A stretch of DNA of 64,000 bases from Patiria miniata (Eukaryota > Echinodermata > Asteroidea > Valvatida > Asterinidae). Of the stretch, positions 1 through 12,600 are shown piece after piece. The position numbers and the translations under genes were made by a program. Position 1 is the first letter of the stretch, and the number at the start of each line of letters is the position of its first letter. The notes beneath the pieces were generated by a model that worked only from the letters and a program-made list of their open reading frames with translations, was not told the origin of the DNA and searched no databases. The DNA lies in contig NW_024037059.1 of assembly GCF_015706575.1 (NCBI RefSeq), forward strand, positions 27,042,129-27,106,128. The letters run 5' to 3'.

Positions 1-584
1 AGTAATGAAAAAAATTATTTACATTTGAATAAGTCATTGAGCAAAAACCCCCCAAAAAACGAAAACAAAAAACAACTTCGCCCACGTTTACTAAAATTAA
101 TATTTTACAAATTTCGAATTAATTTGAGATTTTCCGACCCAACAAATCCGGCGGATATTATGTGCCTCAGAGACGCAGAAACAATCCAAATACAAGCCTT
201 CTGAAGATGTTGCAGACGCACATAAAGTATAAACAAGGGTTTTTTTAAGTTTAATTAGAATATTTATATTGACAATTCGAGAAAAATGATCGAACTTTTA
301 CTACTGCTTTATTCAGAGAACGCACATGGGAAAACTACTTTATTAAAAGGGGGTGAACAATTAAATAGCACATTAAAAAGGCACACTGAATCTGATTCTT
401 GAAATACCGGATTCCCTCTTTGCTAAAATAAAAGTTTGTGAAATTGATGGCAATTTTTTTTAATACTTTTTGAAGACGTACAGGTACCACAATGTTCTTG
501 CGCACCATGTGTTGCACACGGTAGTGCAGCGAGCCCAAAAAAAATACATAGCGCCCTCATTAGCCTAAAGCGTAGTCGTGTTAT

Positions 585-597
585 GGTCACGTGACGT
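585..597 (+). promoter_or_regulatory. Candidate promoter elements upstream of AK7 (E-box overlapping CRE half-site)
   Basis: About 100 bp upstream of the AK7 start codon a perfect E-box (CACGTG, 588-593) overlaps a CRE-like half-site (TGACGT, 592-597). No TATA box is evident between here and the ATG. AK7 is a ciliary gene in other animals, so an RFX X-box would be expected, but I did not find a convincing one. The remainder of 1-690 is AT-rich with no gene that I can support. The assignment is by motif only. Confidence 0.3.
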
Positions 598-690
598 TCA
601 TAGCGACAAGTACACAACCTGCAAAAGACACAACGACCACCGTGCGAAAGCAGAATTTGTTGAATTTTAACACGAATTTTGGCTGGAAAA

Positions 691-3600
691 ATGGCAGAAG
701 AGGAGTCAGAAACAACAGGAAAGATTGGCAGCAAGCGCATATTTGTTAACCACGTTGATTGTTATCACGGCAAGAATATTGGGAAAGTAAGTGCCACCGT
801 CACAAAAAGCTTTCCATTTTGACCGAAAGCTGAAGTTCAGGTTCAAGTTGCTGTTTGGAGTTCTTGGCAATGGCTGAATTAGCCCCATAAATGTGGCCAA
901 TTTACTGGATTTCCTCCTTTAATAAAGGCCACATTTCCACCATGTACAAAAACATGTCGAACTTTGTCAAATTTTCACATTTAGGCTTAGTTTGTAGTTT
1001 GCTTTTGCTTTAGTACTCACCCTCAGGCTAATCAGAATGAGTGCTGCCTTTTTCAGATGTCTATTTTTCGTGAATTTCCAGATTCATTTGCACCATTTGC
1101 GTATCAAAATTTCGACATGAAATTTCACAAAAATTAGACATCTGAAAAAGGCAGCACGAAACCTCCTCCTGATTCATGTGATTGACTGGACTCATACCAA
1201 CGTCTACTCCTAGAACTATGAGGCTCCACGTAGTGGAGCCTCATAGGTTCAGAACCCCGCAAAATTGTTGTCAGCACAAAACACTAATTAAGTACAAAAA
1301 CGTCCATCCCAACCAAGCTTTTTTCCACAGAACCGCTGCACAGTTTGCCCCTAAACTCCGTACAATACCTCATGACATACTCACGTTATGTGCACCCAAC
1401 AAACATCGGTGGATTCTGTCTGTTTTCGGCAAAAATGATGAAAAATATGCCCTTTCCGCACTGAGACATCTTAACACTTGAAACGAGCACGCGCGCAGAA
1501 TGATCGCAGTCATTTTCAAGTTCGATCGCAAATTTACATCTTACTTTTGAACACTATTTTAGTTTTTGTACTTAATTATTTTCTTTAATTTAAATTAAAA
1601 AATAATAAAATATAACAAAAACAGGTAAAATTGAAATCATCATTAAAGAATATTCTTGTCTTTTTCACTTTAATATCAAATTTTTTTTATAACTAAGTAA
1701 AAACATGCAGTCATTACACTTTTGACCTCTTGTTGAACAGTTGCTCTTCTAGCCCGACTGCGTCTGGCCGTACAGTACTATCGCAAGCTCTGTAGTACGG
1801 CCAGATGCTGAATGCTTCCAAAAAGACTGAATTTTTTTGGCCACTGATGTAGCGATTTTGCTACATCTTTTGATCGAGATTATCTTTTCATCCAGGACAA
1901 AAATTTCCACAGTTAAGGTTCTTAGTCGTAGAGCAACTCGAAAAAACGTTCTTTGGTCTCAATATTTTCATCCATCTGGCCAAAAGACGACTTTCAGTCA
2001 TCATCTTCCACAAATATCGTCCCGAAAATGCTCCCCCATGCGATTTCAAAATGGCGGCCGCGCTGTAACTCATGAATATGCATAAACAGTCTGTGACGTA
2101 TGACCTCGTATTTTTGGACGTGCGTGCGGCGGCGCCGTACGTACATGTACGTACATGTACATTACTTGTAGACAACAGCCCAGTACGTGCATGCACACGT
2201 ACGTCCGCGCTACAGAGGATGAGTATGCTTCTAAAGCAAAAATAAACTTCAAACTAAGCCTTAATGTAAAAATCAAAATTTGACAAAGTTCGACATGTTT
2301 TTGTACATGGTGGAAGTGTGGCCTTTATTTACGGAGGCAGTCCAGTAAATTGGCCACATGTATGGGGCTATGGCTGAATGTGGAGGGGGGAGGGGAGCTG
2401 GTCATCCCCCCACCCCAGCATGTGTGCCCTAGCTGGCCAACTCATTTCTACATTAGATGACTAATCCGAAGAAAATAATGTTGCATCCTGACGCCACTTT
2501 TTTCATCCGCACAGTCAGAGCCTCCGCTCAGACTGGAGCAAAACTTAAAAATACCACGTACATTCAACCACGCAGTAGCCCCACTTGTCGACCTTGGTTG
2601 CTGCACTGTAGTCCCACTAACTGGGGCGCTAGAACCATTTTTTTTTTACATTTCGGATGTTGGTCTGTCGTACTAGCGCCCCACTACAGAAGCATTCTCA
2701 ATGTTTCATTTTCCACCACAAAAGTTCACCACAAGTTCACCACAAGTTCACCACAAAAGTTGCCAAAAATCACGAAAAATACCTTTGAAAGCACCTACTG
2801 GCTTCTCCACACCTGCGTCTGTTTCATGACAAGGCGCACTATGCATGTTGCAGGCGTACTCTTGTACCACGCCTTGTCATGAAACAGTCACTGGTGTATC
2901 CCCCGATCTGCATGCGGAGTTTGTTTATCGATGCAGGTCACGGTCATGTTCGCTGCGCTTCGCGTTCGTGTTTGTATGACCGTCCATAGACAATGCGTTG
3001 CAAAACGCAGCCACTAACATTTTTGAATGAATCGATGTGTTATGTCTGTGCTATAGCAGTTGAATTTCACGGATATGCTACCCAAAAAATAATCATGAGT
3101 ATCATTGAAGCCCCATTTCTTTGTCTTTAACATGTGGAGAAGCCAGTAGGTGCTTTCAAAGGTATTGTTGTCAAGTATTTTGCGTGATTTTTGGCAACTT
3201 GTGTAGTGAACTTTGGAAATTGAAACATTGAGAAGAATGCTTCTGTAGTGGGACGCTAGTACGACTGACCAACATCCTAAATGTCAAAAAAAAGGAGTTC
3301 TAGTGCCCCAGTTAGCAGTGTTGTAGTTGAGTACTTTTTTCCGAGTACCAAGTTCTGCCGAGTACTTAAGTTGCCGAGTACGAGTACTTGTACCTCCCAG
3401 TACAAGAACAGGTCTCTGAGTACGAGTACTCGTACTTCCGAGTACGAGTACGAGTACCAACACTGTTCTTCCGAGTACGAGTACGAGTACTTGTATTTCC
3501 GAATACGGCCATACGGCAAATGCTTCATTGTGCGTAATTGGCCCAGGCCCAGTCAGACCGATATACAGACCCACTCATGGCTAGCTGTTAAATGTGTTTG

Positions 3601-6600
3601 TCCGGACGAGCACAGAGGAAAATCAGGAAACATCCATTTCTCCACAAGCCAATCAACCACTCAAACTGAAAGTATCGATAAAATAAGGCCGTGGTATATA
3701 AAGTCAAGCTATACCATTTCCCCCCGAGTACTGCTATTCGACTGCGAGTACTTTGATGATCGAGTACAATTTCGACATGTCGAGTACGAGTACTTTGCTG
3801 CCCGTATACAAGTACCGTCATTTCGAGTAGGAGTACTTTGACATTCGAGCTCGAGTACAAGTACGAGTACTCCCAAAAAAGTACTCGAGTGGTACTCGAG
3901 TCCGAGTACTACAACACTGCCTGTTAGTAAGACTATAGCTGCGCCGTACGTTCGGCCACCCGTCTGGTTTTGTGACCTACTGAGGAGTTAAGTCCGAAAC
4001 TAGCGCACTTTTTTTGGCATTTTTTTTACCACTGCATACGGTTGTTTTCTGTGATGTCTCATTTTTTACCCTCCTGGTAGATTAGGTAATCTTTCTTCAA
4101 ACTTTTTGAGAAATTTAGACATCTTTCTGGAGTCCATATGCGCCAGTTTGGGACTAAACTACTCAGTAGGTTGGGAGACCAGACATGTGGCCTAACGTAC
4201 AGTGGAGCAATACTGAGGCCACACAAGTGGGGCTCACCACGCAGGTGACAAAGCTTTTTCTGTAGCAGGACCTAGATGCTGGAACTCACTCCCTCTGTAA
4301 TGGTGAGCGTAACAACAAAATGTTTGTTTATTTACTTCTTATCTGTATTTTTTCCTTTGTAGTACCTGTCCAACTGCATCGTCGGTGCGTCACTTGAAGA
4401 AATCGAAGAAGAGGAGGAAGATGATGCTTCAGTCAAGAGTGATGTTGTTGGCCCACCCAAGGAGGGCACGTACCACATCATTGGCTCACTCAAGAACCCC
4501 AACAAACCCAAACCTGCTTGGGTGCAAGAGATCATCAGTGTGAGTTTTTGTTAGTCCGATTGTCCAAAACAAACTTTTTTTGACTTGTTTGCACTGAAGT
4601 TAATCAAAGTTTCTAACCTACAAAATATGTTGTAAAGTCCTGTTTACTAACATTTTTTTATGTTGGGTACCCGATGCTACGTACGATTCGAACCAGCCAA
4701 CAGATCCCGCAAGCTCAGTGGTCGAGTGGTAAGATGTCTGCACTAGAAAGCAGGAGGTTGTGGGTTCGAGTCCCCGAGTGATTTTTTCCAACTTCACTCG
4801 GGAGGTAACACACTGAGTACACAGTGTTTTATACGTCGGTGAAGGGCAAAACCTAATATTAAACATTTGTTTATGATCCATAAAAGGCAAATATACATTT
4901 AGTTTTGGTTGTTGACATGAGTGAGATTTTTTTTTTTAAATGTTTTGTGAACAAACTCCTGATTTGACTTGTCATCCAGTATAACTAGAAAATCTACAAT
5001 CTAGTGAGAAAATTATTGGGGGAGAAATTTGCATTCTTCATCTGAAGCCTTTAAACATATGTCTTCAATCCCCCCCCCCCCTTGCCTCCCGCCTCCACTG
5101 CAGTTTCCAGAGAAAGAACAGATGTTGGAGCATCTTGCTGAATGTGACGTGGTAGTCTACGACATCAATGAGGATCCTAGTCAGATAGACGAAGCCTCCT
5201 GGGCCGTTTCAGGTAAAAGGTCTAATCAGTGTGTCGTTATCAAAATCACAAGATATTTCGATTCCTGGGCCCAATTTCATGGTGCTTGGTAACAGTCAGC
5301 AGAAAAATTGTGCTAAGTATGGAAGACAATTGTGCTAACCTCTTTGAAAGCATTGTTTCTCAGCGTTGATGTGCATGTGGTTGGGCACGCATGGAGATTT
5401 CTATTGTTTCAACCCTGAGGGTTGAGGCAAGCGTGCCTTTCAGTGTGCTCACGGGCTCCTTAACCCTAAAAAGGCCGGGGGGGGGCGGAATCCGGCCCCC
5501 CCCCCCCTCACCTTTTTCCGCGGTAGCTTTAAAAAAAAAATCGCGACCCGAGCTGTTGTGACTTTTTAGCCTCGAGCCTTGCGCATCTTTTGATACCAAA
5601 AATATAAAAATCGGACCACGGTCACAAAATTTCCTGGCGCTACGCGCCGTGAAAACTGAATTTTCCCATATATGTCGTGTACACAGAGCAGAATTACCAT
5701 TCATACATATGAATAATTAATTAGCCATAATTCCTAAACCCTTTGACCTATAGTCATGAAATTTCTTGGGTGTGTTAATTATGAGTTGCTCTATGCATGT
5801 ACCGAGTTTCAAAATTTTTCATCACTCGTTGGCCGAGATCTTAGGGGGGCAGAGTCCGCCACCCCCCCCCCCCACCCCTAGGCTGAGAGATGGTCAAAAT
5901 AACCTGGCCCTTTTAGGGTTAAAACAGATGAAGACAATCTTGTGCTTCGAAACACCATGACATTGGGCCCTTAATTATCACAGTCAGCCAGTTTGGTTAA
6001 AGCCAGTTCATTATTTCATTGGTTTCGATCCAACTCGGACCCAAACCAACTCGGACCCAAGCCAACTCGGACCCATGCCAACTCGGACCCACTACCAACT
6101 CGGACCCATGCCAACTCGGACCCACTACCAACTCGGACCCACGACCAACTCGGACCCACTACCAACTCGGACCCACAACCAACTCGGACCCACTACCAAC
6201 TCGGACCCATGCATGACCAACTCGGACCCATCGTTTTCAATCATTCGACATCGTTTTCAATCATTCATTTCATAAAGTTTGTCCACTTCTCATCTGTTAT
6301 TAGTATTACAGTCATGACAGTGATGCTGTTTAGTATAAATGTTCATTGTAATTGTAAGGTAAATTATCTCATATCTGTATTGCAGCAGTATAACATTTTT
6401 GTCGTTGTAAAGCGCATTGAAATGCGCTTTAAAAGTGTAATTAATTATTTATTATTTTTAATTGTTTCCATTAAAACATATTACGCTGTAAAAGTTAAAC
6501 CAATTATTTACTCTCAATAAAACATATTAATTGACATCGTTCACACCATCTTGCTAAATTTAACAGCATTTATTTCGTTTTTAATCCAAACTTCAACGTA

Positions 6601-9600
6601 TTAAACGAGTATACAAATTAAGAACAGATCTTCATAGAAAAATAAAATTGGAAAGTATGGCATTAAAACATAAACACTTTCAAACATAACATTATTAACT
6701 CAATAAATATAAGTAAACATTATAAGTCAATAAATAAAATAAATAAGATATAAAAACGAAGTCTATTCTAATCTCTATTTAAAAAAACAAAACACATAAA
6801 CACCATTGCATACACTGCAAGAAAAACGAAGGTTCCATATTAAACAAAAAAGTTAAATCAAAAAAGTATAAAAAGTTAATCGGATTCGTAAAAAAAACCC
6901 ACAAAATTCAAAGCCAGCATGTGAATTGGTAGTGGGTCCGAGTTGGTCGTGGGTCCGAGTTAGTAGTGGGTCCGAGTTGGTCGTGGGTCCGAGTTGGTCG
7001 TGGGTCCGAGTTGGTCGTGGGTCCGAGTTGGCGTGGGTCCGAGTTGGCATGGGTCCGACTTGGCATGGGTCCGACTTGGTTTGGGTCCGAGTTGACCTGA
7101 TACCATTTCATTTGCATATTCCAAAATCAACATTTCACAATTTTCTTTCTTTCAAAATTGTTCTTATATGTGCAGATCATAGCAGGTACCAACAAAACAA
7201 AGACGTGTTTCTTTTAGTGCAGGATTTCAAAACCTTTGGACGGCACCATGTTTATGCTCAAAACTTTTGTGAAGTGAAAGTTTTCATTTTTTTTCTTGAT
7301 TACACGAATAATTGAAGAATGTGGATTCAGTTACCATGTCCCAAACACAACTTGCATATGCAACTGTTATGTTCATCCCGAAGTAAAATAGTCGTATGAT
7401 GTTGTTCGCATGCACATTTGAAATATCAAACTGGCTTCCAACTGTGCATATGCAGGCATATCAATACCATTTTCACATTGGGATAAACTCAGCAGATATT
7501 AAAAGACATTCATAAATACCTAAGACAGTTAATGCATTCCTATTGGTCGAGAGCCCGTCACGTGGCCGGTCTTAAACGGATGATAAAGACATGGCTAGCT
7601 GGTCTTAAACACTTTTCCAGTGTCACAATAAAATGTGGACTCCTAAAAATCCAGTGCCTCTTATCGTTTCATTGCTTGAACGTTCACAATCCTCACGTAG
7701 GCATGCGCAACACTACCAGGGAGTCAGAATTTTATAGTTCTAAATTCAAAACGCAACGCGCCAGGTGCGTTCTGCGCGACATCGCGCAGAACATGATACG
7801 CGCGCGTCAATCTCCATAAAAGGGTTGTTTACATCTTACTCGCCAGCTGAACACTCCATTATTTTGCAAGAGGGATGTTTCAAAAAGCATAAAGTGAATT
7901 TGTTGAACAAAATCGGGATGTTTTGAACGAATTATATGATTTTTTTTTACCGAAAAGGTATTTATGAATGGGAATAAATATGTGCTCCGTCGGTATTTAT
8001 CACTCTGTTTAAGACCACTTAGAGTCTGGGTGCTGATAATTATCAGCACCCAGACTCTAAGTGGTCTTAAACAGAGTGATAAAAACCTCCGGAGCACACA
8101 TTTATTCCCTTATTCAAAGGAGTTTGGAATTGTTTGTACAGATTTGGTAGGTTTTTTTTTTCTCCCTTTTTTAAGCCCTGGTTATTTTGGATTGTCTATT
8201 TTCTAAATGTAAAGTATGTTTGTATTTTGACAGCATTGCATGCAGAGCTGGAGCGATTTGAGTCCCCCAAGATGTTTGTCCTGATCTCCAGCATCATGAC
8301 GTGGGCCAAGAGCAAGCCAGTAGATCCAGTAAGTGAAGGTCAATCAATTGCATCCAGATCTTGCAATAAAGTATACATGAAAAACCTCTGACGGCCCCCA
8401 GATTGTGACCAATCAGAAGAGACCTTTTTGCTTGCTGATTACGTAATTGAAGATGACATGTTGTGTCCACATTGGGACCGATTTCACTATCTTTTGTCGT
8501 TTGCCACCTCATTTAAAACTTTTTGCCACAGATTGTCAAATATTTACGAGTAGTGTGGATCTCAGCCTTCAACGCATCTGTCAGCGCTGTGATTTAACTT
8601 GTTTGCAGCTTGTCACTGACTAAATATATAAAAACACTAATAAAAAAAATTCCAACATCAAGATCTCACGAAGTTAAAAACTTTTCAAAGACTGTCATGT
8701 TATGTGGTGCAGTAATGTTGTCTGACGTGTAGGTGTCTTCTGTAGAGTTTGGAATCTCCTCACACAGAATGGTAACTTGAATTGTTGTCTTTTTCGTTTT
8801 GTTTGTTTTTGCTAGGACGACACCGAGATCCCATTTACCGAGGAGGATTACAGACGGAGGAAGCCACACTCCAACTTCAAGGCCCACATCAGCGCTGAGA
8901 AGCTGGTCATCAAGTTGGGCAAGACGGTGAGTGCCAAACTCATTTGTTTGTTTGTTTGTTTGTTTATTTAGGGTTTTTTTTTTCTTGCAACAGTGATTGA
9001 GGGCCAGATGATGAGTGCCCTTGATGTAAAATATCTGGTTCCCTCATCAATTGTCATAAGGGCAATTCCACGGTTACTTACGTTACATTTTTGATGTACT
9101 TTTGAGTTTCCTTGGGCTGTAATTACCTTACTGAAAAGGTTTATTAACTGTTATCTCCGTGGTAGATAGAGTAGACCTAGACCTACCTAAGCACCAAAGA
9201 TGACATCCAGAAAAATGTGTTATGTATGATGAACAAGACGCACAAAATGGGTTACTCACGTTATGAAAATGTAACGTGAGTAACCGATTTTGTGCGTCTT
9301 GTTTTATCATACATAACACATTTTTCTGGATGTCATCTTTGGTGCTTAGGTAGGTCTAGGTCTACTGTATCTACAATGGGGATAACAGTTATTAAACCTT
9401 TTCAGTAAGGTAATTACAGCCCAAGGAAACTCAAAAGTACATCAAAAATGTAACGTGAGTAACCGTGGAATTGCCCATAAGTTGAATTTGCGTCATATCA
9501 AACAATGCAACAGAGCTTGAATCATTTTGTGGTGATACCATTAGACATATGGACCACTTCTGGAGCACATATAACACCACACCCACAGATTCTGTATTTT

Positions 9601-12600
9601 GATTGGCCGATTGCCTATACATGGTATAGGCAATGTTTACCATCTTGCCTTGCATGGTCAAAAAGACTATACAATGGCCAAAAAGACCATACAATGGCTG
9701 AAAAAGTACTGTACGCATGGCAACCAATGTAGCAGCCGGATGTCTGTATGCACATGCATATGGGTGTGGGCATTGCGCGTATTGTTCACATGGACAGAAG
9801 AGTTGGGTTCTAACATTTCATGAGGGGGTAGTTTGGAAAAAAGTGAGTGAATTTTCTAATTATTTCACATTGTAAAAACAGTAATAGAAGTACTATTTTT
9901 TGTCGGAGTTTTTTGTTGTTGAATTAATCAGTAATCTCTTAAAATCAAGCAGAAACTGTGGATGACACATTATAAAACAAATATTGACTGCTTTATCTCG
10001 TGGTGAAGTAAAACTAGCCTCCCTCGGTGATCCGTGGAGCATTCCATTTCCTCAGCTTCACCTCAAGGAAAACAGAATGCTCCATGGATCACCTTGGGAG
10101 ACTAGTTTTTTTACACCACAAGTTAAAGGGAATATACAACATTTGCCAATATCGAAAAATAAAACTACCAAGTTTTTATGAAATACCTTAATAGGATGTT
10201 GGTAAATAACAGTCTAAAGCATCCTGTAAACTAATGGCACCTGGTGTGAAGTCATTTTCAAGAAAATGGTATTTTTGTAAAAATTTCCAGCGGTGGTCGG
10301 CTGACCACCGTTGGAAAAACCTAACTATTTTTCAACTACTGCTCCAAATTCACTATTAATTCAGTCCAAATTTTGTTCGCTATTGGTTACATGTTCATGA
10401 ACGGGTGCAGGCCAGCTAGACTGGTACCCTTACCTTACAATTTTGCGGAATCTGTAAATTGATCCATTTTATATTTAGTGGAGTCAGGAAACCAGACTAC
10501 TAAAACAGTTTTGTTTTTCTTGGTTTTTCCAGCATTTTCGAACACAAAACTTCAAACATGTCAGTGTAACAATATTTGATCTATTATACTAACCCCTCAA
10601 ATAGTTCATTTCTGAAAATTACAGCAAAAGCCAATGATGTATATTCCCTTTAAATCATTCATTAGCTAGTTGTATCCTCTGTTTGCCTAATTTGCATGTT
10701 GGTGGTAAAGGCATAAAATAGTGGACTTTTTATTAAACAAATACAGATGTTGTTGTCGTCAACTTCATTTTATAAAAACTTTGCATTCAGAAAAGTGAAC
10801 AGTGTAGCATCTGGAATACTTGCTTTCCATGCTGAATTTTTCAATTTCCTTCTCTTCCAGAACAAAGCTAAGTTTGTGACCTACGTCATCGCCTCTGGGC
10901 TTACCTATGGCGGAGGGGAGAATATATTCCACTATTTGTACAAGGTGAGTCAAACATACATTAGTCAATGTGTTGTTTTTTTATTGTGGATGTTGTGTAA
11001 TCCAGTGGTCGGATGTAACTTCAAGTTGTTACAAATTTCAAATCTGACTTATATATTAAAGACACTCAGCGTTTGTCGTAAGTAATCCACACAAAAATTG
11101 TGTTGCTGATGAAACAAGTTTTACATCTCAATCATAATGAAGTTGATTCTACTTTTTAAAGTAATTGCTTTTTAACCTGGAGCAAATGAAATAAAGACTG
11201 TTGGGGTCATACAGTAAATTAAATTCTTTTTTTTTTTTGGCTCTTTGTGCTGCAAAAATAGAATGAGAATCAAATTATTGTTTTATGTAATTTATTAGTT
11301 GCAGACCAACTTTTAGTTCTAATTAAACTAATTCTTAGCCCAAAAATACAAATGTTATTTTTTTTTTTTCTTTGTAGGCGGCTTGGCACGGTGAAATTGA
11401 AGCCCTTCAGTGCTTTGGCAATGGCATGAACATCCTGCCCACTATCCATGTCAAAGATCTGGCTGGGTGAGTGCAGATTTCACATCACTTTTTAATTGAT
11501 TTGAATGAATCGTTTCAAGAACTCATTTAAAAAAAAACCTAATACAACAACATTTCCCCTGACAGAATGTTGGCTCCCTAACTTAAGAATAGCTCGTTGC
11601 AGTTTTTTCTCTCATCCTTTGAAAATTCACTCCTTTAAAGATACATAGGTTCATTTGCTTTCCGTGCATATTTTTCCTTTGAAGCTACAAATGCTCAAAA
11701 TCTTAAGTACAGTGCATAAGAAGTTTAAGCTCAGTGGACATGTGTTATACATTTTGAGAAACACAAATATATGCATAATTGTTTTGGTTCTCTTAGCTGG
11801 ATTCCAGTGCTTATTTATGTTTTAAAAAAAGTGTGCCTGCGTGCACAGATTTTAAAACCACCATATTCCCATAATAATTGTTTCCTTCCAAATGATACCA
11901 TTGGGGCGAATAATTCGACAGGGTACTTGGTACCATCACCATCTTCCCTTATGATCAAGGTTTTTCTAATTAAAGGGAATGTACATCATTGGCAATTGTT
12001 GTAATTTTCAGAAATGAACTATTTGAGGGGTTAGTATAATAGATCAAATATTGTTACACTGACATTATTGAAGTTTTGTGTTCGAAAATGCTGGAAAAAC
12101 TAAGAAAAACAAAAACGTTCGAGGAGTCTGGTTTCCTGACGCCACTAAAGATGAAATGGATCAATTTATAGATGCCAGAAAATTGTAAGGTAATGGAACC
12201 ACTCTAGCTGGCCTGCACCCGTTCATGAACATGTAACCAATAGCAAACAAAATTTGGACTGAACAAAAATGGTAAATTGGAGCAGTAGTTGAGAAATAGT
12301 CAGGTTTTTCCTACGGTGGTCGGCCGACCACCGTTGGAAATTTATACAAAATACCAATTTTCTTGAAAATGACTTCACACCTGGTGCCATAATTTTACAG
12401 GATGCTTTAAACTGTCATTTACCAACATCCTAGTAAGGTTTTCGTACAAAAAAGGGTAGTTTTGTCTTCCGACGTTTGCAAATGTTGTATATTCCCTTTA
12501 AATCAGTAGGTAACTACCAGTGTTCCCACATGCCTTTAAAAAGAAATGGCAGGACAAGAAACAAACATTTTAACTTGAGTTAGAGGTGGTCTTTATTATA

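Noticed and set aside
3277..3860. Long Tyr/Ser/Thr-rich open frames on both strands
   Set aside because: They arise from the CGAGTAC repeats of the nested MITE.
4704..4780. Possible tRNA-Ser gene
   Set aside because: Box A and box B are present but the anticodon stem does not pair cleanly and a SINE-like tail follows.
6028..6232. CRISPR-like array
   Set aside because: Short 15-17 bp units with 1-3 bp linkers are a minisatellite; there are no spacers and the DNA is eukaryotic.
5993..6520. 175-codon open frame rich in PTRTH/NSDP repeats (and the mirrored frames at 6853-7315)
   Set aside because: It is a translation of the CCAACTCGGACCCA minisatellite in the arms of the foldback element; no domain, no splice support and both strands are equally open.
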